A stretch of 11,670 nt of DNA from an uncultured beta proteobacterium. Its GTDB lineage: Bacteria > Pseudomonadota > Gammaproteobacteria > Burkholderiales > Burkholderiaceae_B. Shown one piece after another: positions 8,216 to 11,670 of this stretch. The notes under the pieces were generated by a model that saw only the letters and a program-made list of their open reading frames with translations, was not told the DNA's origin and did not search any database. Position 1 is the first letter of the stretch. The number at the start of each line of letters is the position of its first letter. A program made the position numbers and the translations under genes. The stretch is from contig CAIYWO010000008.1 of NCBI GenBank assembly GCA_903929925.1, positions 1-11,670 of the forward strand, in the 5' to 3' direction.

Positions 8216-8240
8216 TTTCATTCAGACAGGCTTGACTCGC

Positions 8241-9833
8241 ATGCATCAGCGCATTCTTATTCTTGATTACGGCTCACAGGTCACTCAACTTATTGCGCGA
8301 CGCGTGCGTGAAGCAGGGGTTTATTGTGAACTGCACCCAGGTGATGTTTCGGCCGACTTCCTCAAGCAGCAACTCGGCTTAGGGCTCAAGGGTATCATCC
8401 TCTCTGGTAGTCACGGCTCAGCCTATGACGATAGCTCGCTCAAGGTGCCAGAGGCTGTGTTCACACTTGGCGTTCCAGTGCTTGGTATTTGCTATGGTAT
8501 GCAGGCGATGGCACACCAACTCGGCGGCACGGTTAGTCACGCAGACCACCGTGAGTTCGGGTACGCAGAAGTTCGTGCCCGTGGCCATACGTCACTCCTA
8601 AAAGATATCCAGGATTTTGTCACCACCGAAGGGCATGGCATGCTTAAGGTGTGGATGAGTCATGGGGACCAAGTCACCAAGCTGCCAGAAGGTTTTAAGG
8701 TCATGGCGTCGACGGATTCCTGCCCGATCGCTGGTATGGCAGACGAAGCCCGGCGCTTTTATGCGGTGCAGTTTCACCCTGAGGTGACACATACGGTTCA
8801 AGGTCAAGCCTTGCTGAATCGTTTTGTTATAGATATCTGCGGCTGTGTGGGCGATTGGACAATGCCCAGTTATGTTGACGAGGCGATTGCCCGTATTCGT
8901 GAGCAGGTGGGCGAGGACGAGGTGATTCTTGGACTTTCTGGCGGCGTTGATTCGTCTGTCGCTGCGGCCTTGATACACCGTGCAATCGGAGATCGTTTGA
9001 CGTGTGTGTTTGTGGATCATGGCTTGCTTCGCCTAGATGAGGGTAAACAGGTCATGGAGACCTTCGCCCAGAATATGGGCGTCAAGATTATTCATGTGGA
9101 TGCGACTGAGCAGTTTATGGGTAAGCTCGCTGGCGTGACGGACCCTGAAGCCAAGCGCAAGATCATTGGGCGTGAATTCGTAGAGGTCTTTCAACATCAG
9201 GCGGGGCAACTCAAGTCGGCAAAATGGCTGGCGCAAGGTACGATTTACCCTGACGTAATCGAGTCTGCAGGCGCAAAAACTGGTAAAGCGGTGGCGATTA
9301 AATCGCACCATAACGTGGGCGGCTTGCCAGAGACGCTAAACCTTAAGTTGTTAGAGCCGTTGCGTGAGCTGTTTAAAGATGAGGTCCGCAAGCTTGGCCT
9401 CGCGCTCGGCTTGCCGCACGGCATGGTGTACCGTCATCCGTTTCCAGGACCGGGGTTAGGTGTGCGTATTCTGGGAGCGGTTAATACTGAGTTTGCCAAC
9501 CTCTTACGTCGGGCTGATGCCATTTTCATTGACGAGCTCCGAAAGACTATTGATCCAGAGACTAAGCAAAGTTGGTATGACCTAACTTCACAAGCGTTCG
9601 CAGTATTTCTGCCGGTTAAGTCTGTCGGGGTGATGGGAGATGGACGTACCTATGAATATGTCGTTGCGCTGCGCGCAGTGCAAACTTCGGATTTCATGAC
9701 GGCTGACTGGGCACCCTTGCCGTATCCGCTACTCGCTAAGGTTTCGTCCCGAATCATTAATGAAGTTCGAGGCATCAATCGTGTTGTCTACGACGTGTCG
9801 AGCAAGCCCCCCGCTACGATTGAGTGGGAGTAG
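8241..9833 (+). CDS. guaA: GMP synthase (glutamine-hydrolysing)
   Basis: Converts XMP, glutamine and ATP to GMP, AMP and pyrophosphate in the cytoplasm; last step of GMP synthesis. 530 residues, against 525 in E. coli. Residues about 1-200 are the class I glutaminase with Cys84 (GICYGMQAM), His179 and Glu181 (FHPEV). The ATP pyrophosphatase domain has the P-loop SGGVDSS (233-239). The C-terminal dimerisation domain has HPFPGPGLGVRILG and ends in KPPATIEWE. The frame is open ten codons further up to GTG 8211, but that codon lies inside the 3' arm of a stable hairpin. ATG 8241 gives MHQRILILDYGSQ, the usual family start. Its ribosome site is weak (AGG, 10 nt upstream). Downstream of guaB, whose product it uses. 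Confidence 0.98.
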   Translation: MHQRILILDYGSQVTQLIARRVREAGVYCELHPGDVSADFLKQQLGLGLKGIILSGSHGSAYDDSSLKVPEAVFTLGVPVLGICYGMQAMAHQLGGTVSHADHREFGYAEVRARGHTSLLKDIQDFVTTEGHGMLKVWMSHGDQVTKLPEGFKVMASTDSCPIAGMADEARRFYAVQFHPEVTHTVQGQALLNRFVIDICGCVGDWTMPSYVDEAIARIREQVGEDEVILGLSGGVDSSVAAALIHRAIGDRLTCVFVDHGLLRLDEGKQVMETFAQNMGVKIIHVDATEQFMGKLAGVTDPEAKRKIIGREFVEVFQHQAGQLKSAKWLAQGTIYPDVIESAGAKTGKAVAIKSHHNVGGLPETLNLKLLEPLRELFKDEVRKLGLALGLPHGMVYRHPFPGPGLGVRILGAVNTEFANLLRRADAIFIDELRKTIDPETKQSWYDLTSQAFAVFLPVKSVGVMGDGRTYEYVVALRAVQTSDFMTADWAPLPYPLLAKVSSRIINEVRGINRVVYDVSSKPPATIEWE

Positions 9834-9914
9834 TTCTCTTTTATCTAATTTGGCCCAAAATGCATTGTTCGGCCGATTTATGTCTAAGTTTTTATGGCTT
9901 TCGCGAGGTTAACG

Positions 9915-10721
9915 ATGACGCATGAAACAGGTCTGTTGTTGTTGCAATCCGGCTGGATCTACATTGGCTTGACGATCGCTGTAGCGGTTGTGTTCGTACT
10001 GAGCTGGCTTTATGGCGCGAGGGCGCGTCGCAAGATCAACAAGGAGTCGATAGAAGTTAGTAGCATTTTTATTACTTCAATTTTTGGCTTCTTCGCGATA
10101 TTGGTGGCTTTTCAGTTGTCGGGTTCAACGCAAATCTACGAGAATCAGCGCAAGCTTACGGTAGATGAAATCTTAAGTATTACAGCTGTGGCCGATGCTG
10201 CGCAAACGTTAAAAGCCGATGATAAGAGAGAAGTTTTAAATCGGTTGGCCGATTATGTTGATTTACGTCAGAGGTTCTACGAGAGACCGATTCATCCCTC
10301 TGGGCTTGAAACGCGGGGTCGTGCGCTGAAGGACGCGGGTCATGGGCTGCTACTTCATGCTTATTCGTTGTTGCCAAAATATGTTGGAGATGATCGCATC
10401 GCGTTTGATAATTTCCTCAAACTTGTTCGATCGATGAACACGACTTTTGATCAGCAGTACGTATCTATTTATACGCAGATGCCTCGTGTTCTTTGGCAGG
10501 CACTTATCGTGCTTTTGATGATTATCTCGGCAATATGTGGTTACAAGACGGGCGTAGAGAGCGGACAGGAGTTGGGCCTGACTGTGTTATTTCTTGTCGT
10601 AGTTCTTGCAGCGATTGCCATATGTCTAAATTTGGGTAACCCTCGGATAAGCTCAATGCATTTGGATCTAGTTGATGCGCAGTTTCCAAAGTTACTCGTT
10701 CATCTAAAGTCACTTCGGTAG
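9915..10721 (+). CDS. Four-helix membrane protein, DUF4239 (bestrophin-like) type
   Basis: 268 residues; function unknown. Two hydrophobic helices near the N-terminus (about 14-33 and 48-68) and two near the C-terminus (about 192-210 and 221-240) flank a polar, largely helical middle of about 120 residues. This layout, the FGFFAILVAFQLSG segment (57-70) followed by E-N-Q-R-K and an acidic helix, and the NPRISSM segment after the last helix fit DUF4239, called bestrophin-like; a channel role is not shown. The frame is open to ATG 9894, but ATG 9915 has a strong ribosome site (GAGG, 6 nt before) and 9894 has none. The gene is A+T-richer than its neighbours: two sampled 60-base lines are about 43-45% G+C, against 55% in a purL line. 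It is followed 8 nt later by a hydrolase gene, probably in one operon. Confidence 0.82.
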   Translation: MTHETGLLLLQSGWIYIGLTIAVAVVFVLSWLYGARARRKINKESIEVSSIFITSIFGFFAILVAFQLSGSTQIYENQRKLTVDEILSITAVADAAQTLKADDKREVLNRLADYVDLRQRFYERPIHPSGLETRGRALKDAGHGLLLHAYSLLPKYVGDDRIAFDNFLKLVRSMNTTFDQQYVSIYTQMPRVLWQALIVLLMIISAICGYKTGVESGQELGLTVLFLVVVLAAIAICLNLGNPRISSMHLDLVDAQFPKLLVHLKSLR

Positions 10722-10729
10722 TTTGATTT

Positions 10730-11656
10730 ATGCAGAGCTTATCTACTAATTACACTGCTATGCCACCACTTTCTAGCATTCGTGCCGGTGTGCTTGACGT
10801 TTCATATTGCGAGTACGGTCCTGCGGACGGTCCAGTCGTATTCTTAATGCACGGGTTCCCCTACGACATCCACACGTATGCCGAGGTTGCTCCAATTCTG
10901 GCTTCGGTAGGTTGCAGGGTGATTGTTCCGTATCTACGTGGGTACGGTGCTACGCGTTTTATCGACTCGACCACGCTTCGCTCTGGCGAACAGGCAGCAC
11001 TCGGTGCTGATCTCTTGGCCTTGATGGACGCTCTTGGTGTACACGATGCAGTGCTCGCAGGTTACGACTGGGGTGGCAGGGCAGCGTGTGTTGTTGCGGC
11101 GTTATGGCCCGAGCGCTGTCGTGCGCTCGTTTCCTTTAACAGCTACAACATCCAACATATTGCGACTGCCTTAAAACCCGATTCTCCATCAAATGAGCAC
11201 CGACTCTGGTACCAATATTACTTTCACAGTGAGAGAGGGCGTGCGGGTTTGGCTTTGGATCGACGCGGGCTGATTGAGTTGTTATGGAGACTTTGGTCGC
11301 CTACTTGGAAGTTCGATTCTGGAACATTTTTGCGTAGTGCTCCCGCGTTCGATAACCCTGATTTTGTTGATGTTGTGATCCATAGCTATCGGCACAGGTT
11401 CGGCTTGGTGCAAGGCGATCCGGCCTACGCGGGCATAGAAGAGCGACTCGCACAATCCCCAGCTATCCGTGTGCCGACGATTACGTTCGATGGGGCCGAT
11501 GACGGCGTGCGCGGTCCATCCACTGCGTCCGCACAAGCGCACAGGTTTAGTGGCCTGCGTGAACATCGTGTTGTGCCGGGAGTTGGCCACAATATGCCGC
11601 AAGAAGTCCCCTCAGTTTTTGCGCAAGCCATACTTGAGTTGATGGATAGACGATGA
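10730..11656 (+). CDS. Alpha/beta hydrolase, epoxide-hydrolase-like
   Basis: 308 residues, a normal length for epoxide hydrolase or haloalkane dehalogenase-like enzymes. The oxyanion motif HGFP is at 41-44. The nucleophile elbow is GYDWGG with Asp113: an Asp rather than Ser at this place indicates an epoxide hydrolase or dehalogenase rather than an esterase. GADDG supplies the likely acid (Asp257), and His287 lies in VGHNMP. The cap holds WYQYYFH (160-166), whose tyrosines resemble those that bind the epoxide oxygen. No signal peptide, so cytoplasmic. Substrate unknown. The ribosome site before ATG 10730 is weak; ATG 10760 is an alternative that would remove ten residues without harming the domain. 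It is 8 nt after the membrane protein gene and overlaps the next gene by ATGA. Confidence 0.9.
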   Translation: MQSLSTNYTAMPPLSSIRAGVLDVSYCEYGPADGPVVFLMHGFPYDIHTYAEVAPILASVGCRVIVPYLRGYGATRFIDSTTLRSGEQAALGADLLALMDALGVHDAVLAGYDWGGRAACVVAALWPERCRALVSFNSYNIQHIATALKPDSPSNEHRLWYQYYFHSERGRAGLALDRRGLIELLWRLWSPTWKFDSGTFLRSAPAFDNPDFVDVVIHSYRHRFGLVQGDPAYAGIEERLAQSPAIRVPTITFDGADDGVRGPSTASAQAHRFSGLREHRVVPGVGHNMPQEVPSVFAQAILELMDRR

Positions 11657-11670
11657 GTTCAACCAAATCC
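11653..11670 (+). CDS. Start of a further gene (partial, six codons, product unknown)
   Basis: An ATG at 11653 overlaps the TGA of the hydrolase gene in the ATGA arrangement typical of translationally coupled genes. GGA lies 7 nt before it. Only MSSTKS is visible before the window ends, so nothing can be said of its function. Confidence 0.5.

Noticed and set aside
8211..8240. GTG 8211 as the start of guaA
   Set aside because: It lies within a hairpin arm, has no ribosome site, and adds ten residues not typical of GuaA.
9850..9876. Possible hairpin TTGGCC / GGCCGA after guaA as a terminator
   Set aside because: Six pairs including a G-U, a 15-base loop and no clean U-run; too weak to call.
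1..11670. CRISPR arrays, tRNA or rRNA genes, insertion sequences, riboswitches
   Set aside because: None seen on reading either strand: no regularly spaced repeats, no cloverleaf-like segments, no transposase motifs, and all gaps between genes are under 130 nt.

Overview
The window looks like ordinary chromosome from a betaproteobacterium, most likely Burkholderiales and possibly near Alcaligenaceae. This rests on remembered resemblance of the GuaA and PurL proteins (for example the GuaA start MHQRILILDYGSQ and end KPPATIEWE) and was not searched. Base composition is moderate, about 55% G+C in a sampled line of purL. There is no sign of phage, insertion sequences, CRISPR, tRNA or rRNA.

Left part, minus strand (1-2480): a TRAP transporter operon. 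The first gene, dctP (2480-1461), encodes a periplasmic solute-binding protein with a twin-arginine signal peptide. Downstream is a permease gene with the small (DctQ) and large (DctM) membrane subunits fused; it runs off the left edge of the window. Between them lies a hairpin followed by six U residues that looks like a true intrinsic terminator. It leaves only about 23 nt before the permease start, so the permease is probably made by readthrough, in smaller amounts than the binding protein. The substrate cannot be told from the sequence; the family usually takes up organic acids.

Divergent region (2481-2607): it holds an extended -10 promoter for dctP, a less certain promoter for purL, and a small inverted repeat overlapping a pair of direct repeats.

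Middle part, plus strand (2608-9833): three purine biosynthesis genes. purL (FGAM synthetase, large single-chain form) acts midway in the route to IMP. guaB (IMP dehydrogenase) and guaA (GMP synthase) then convert IMP to XMP and GMP. guaB has its own promoter with a perfect TATAAT -10 box. A G+C-rich hairpin lies in the guaB-guaA gap. All three genes are intact, with their catalytic residues in place.

Right part, plus strand (9915-11670): an A+T-richer gene for a four-helix membrane protein resembling DUF4239 (bestrophin-like), then, 8 nt later, an epoxide-hydrolase-like alpha/beta hydrolase, then by an ATGA overlap the start of another gene cut off by the window edge. These three look co-transcribed.

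I found no convincing undescribed system. The most useful points are the terminator inside the TRAP operon, the hairpin between guaB and guaA, the repeat structure in the dctP/purL divergent region, and the unexplained membrane protein plus hydrolase operon. Several gene starts also differ from the longest open frame.
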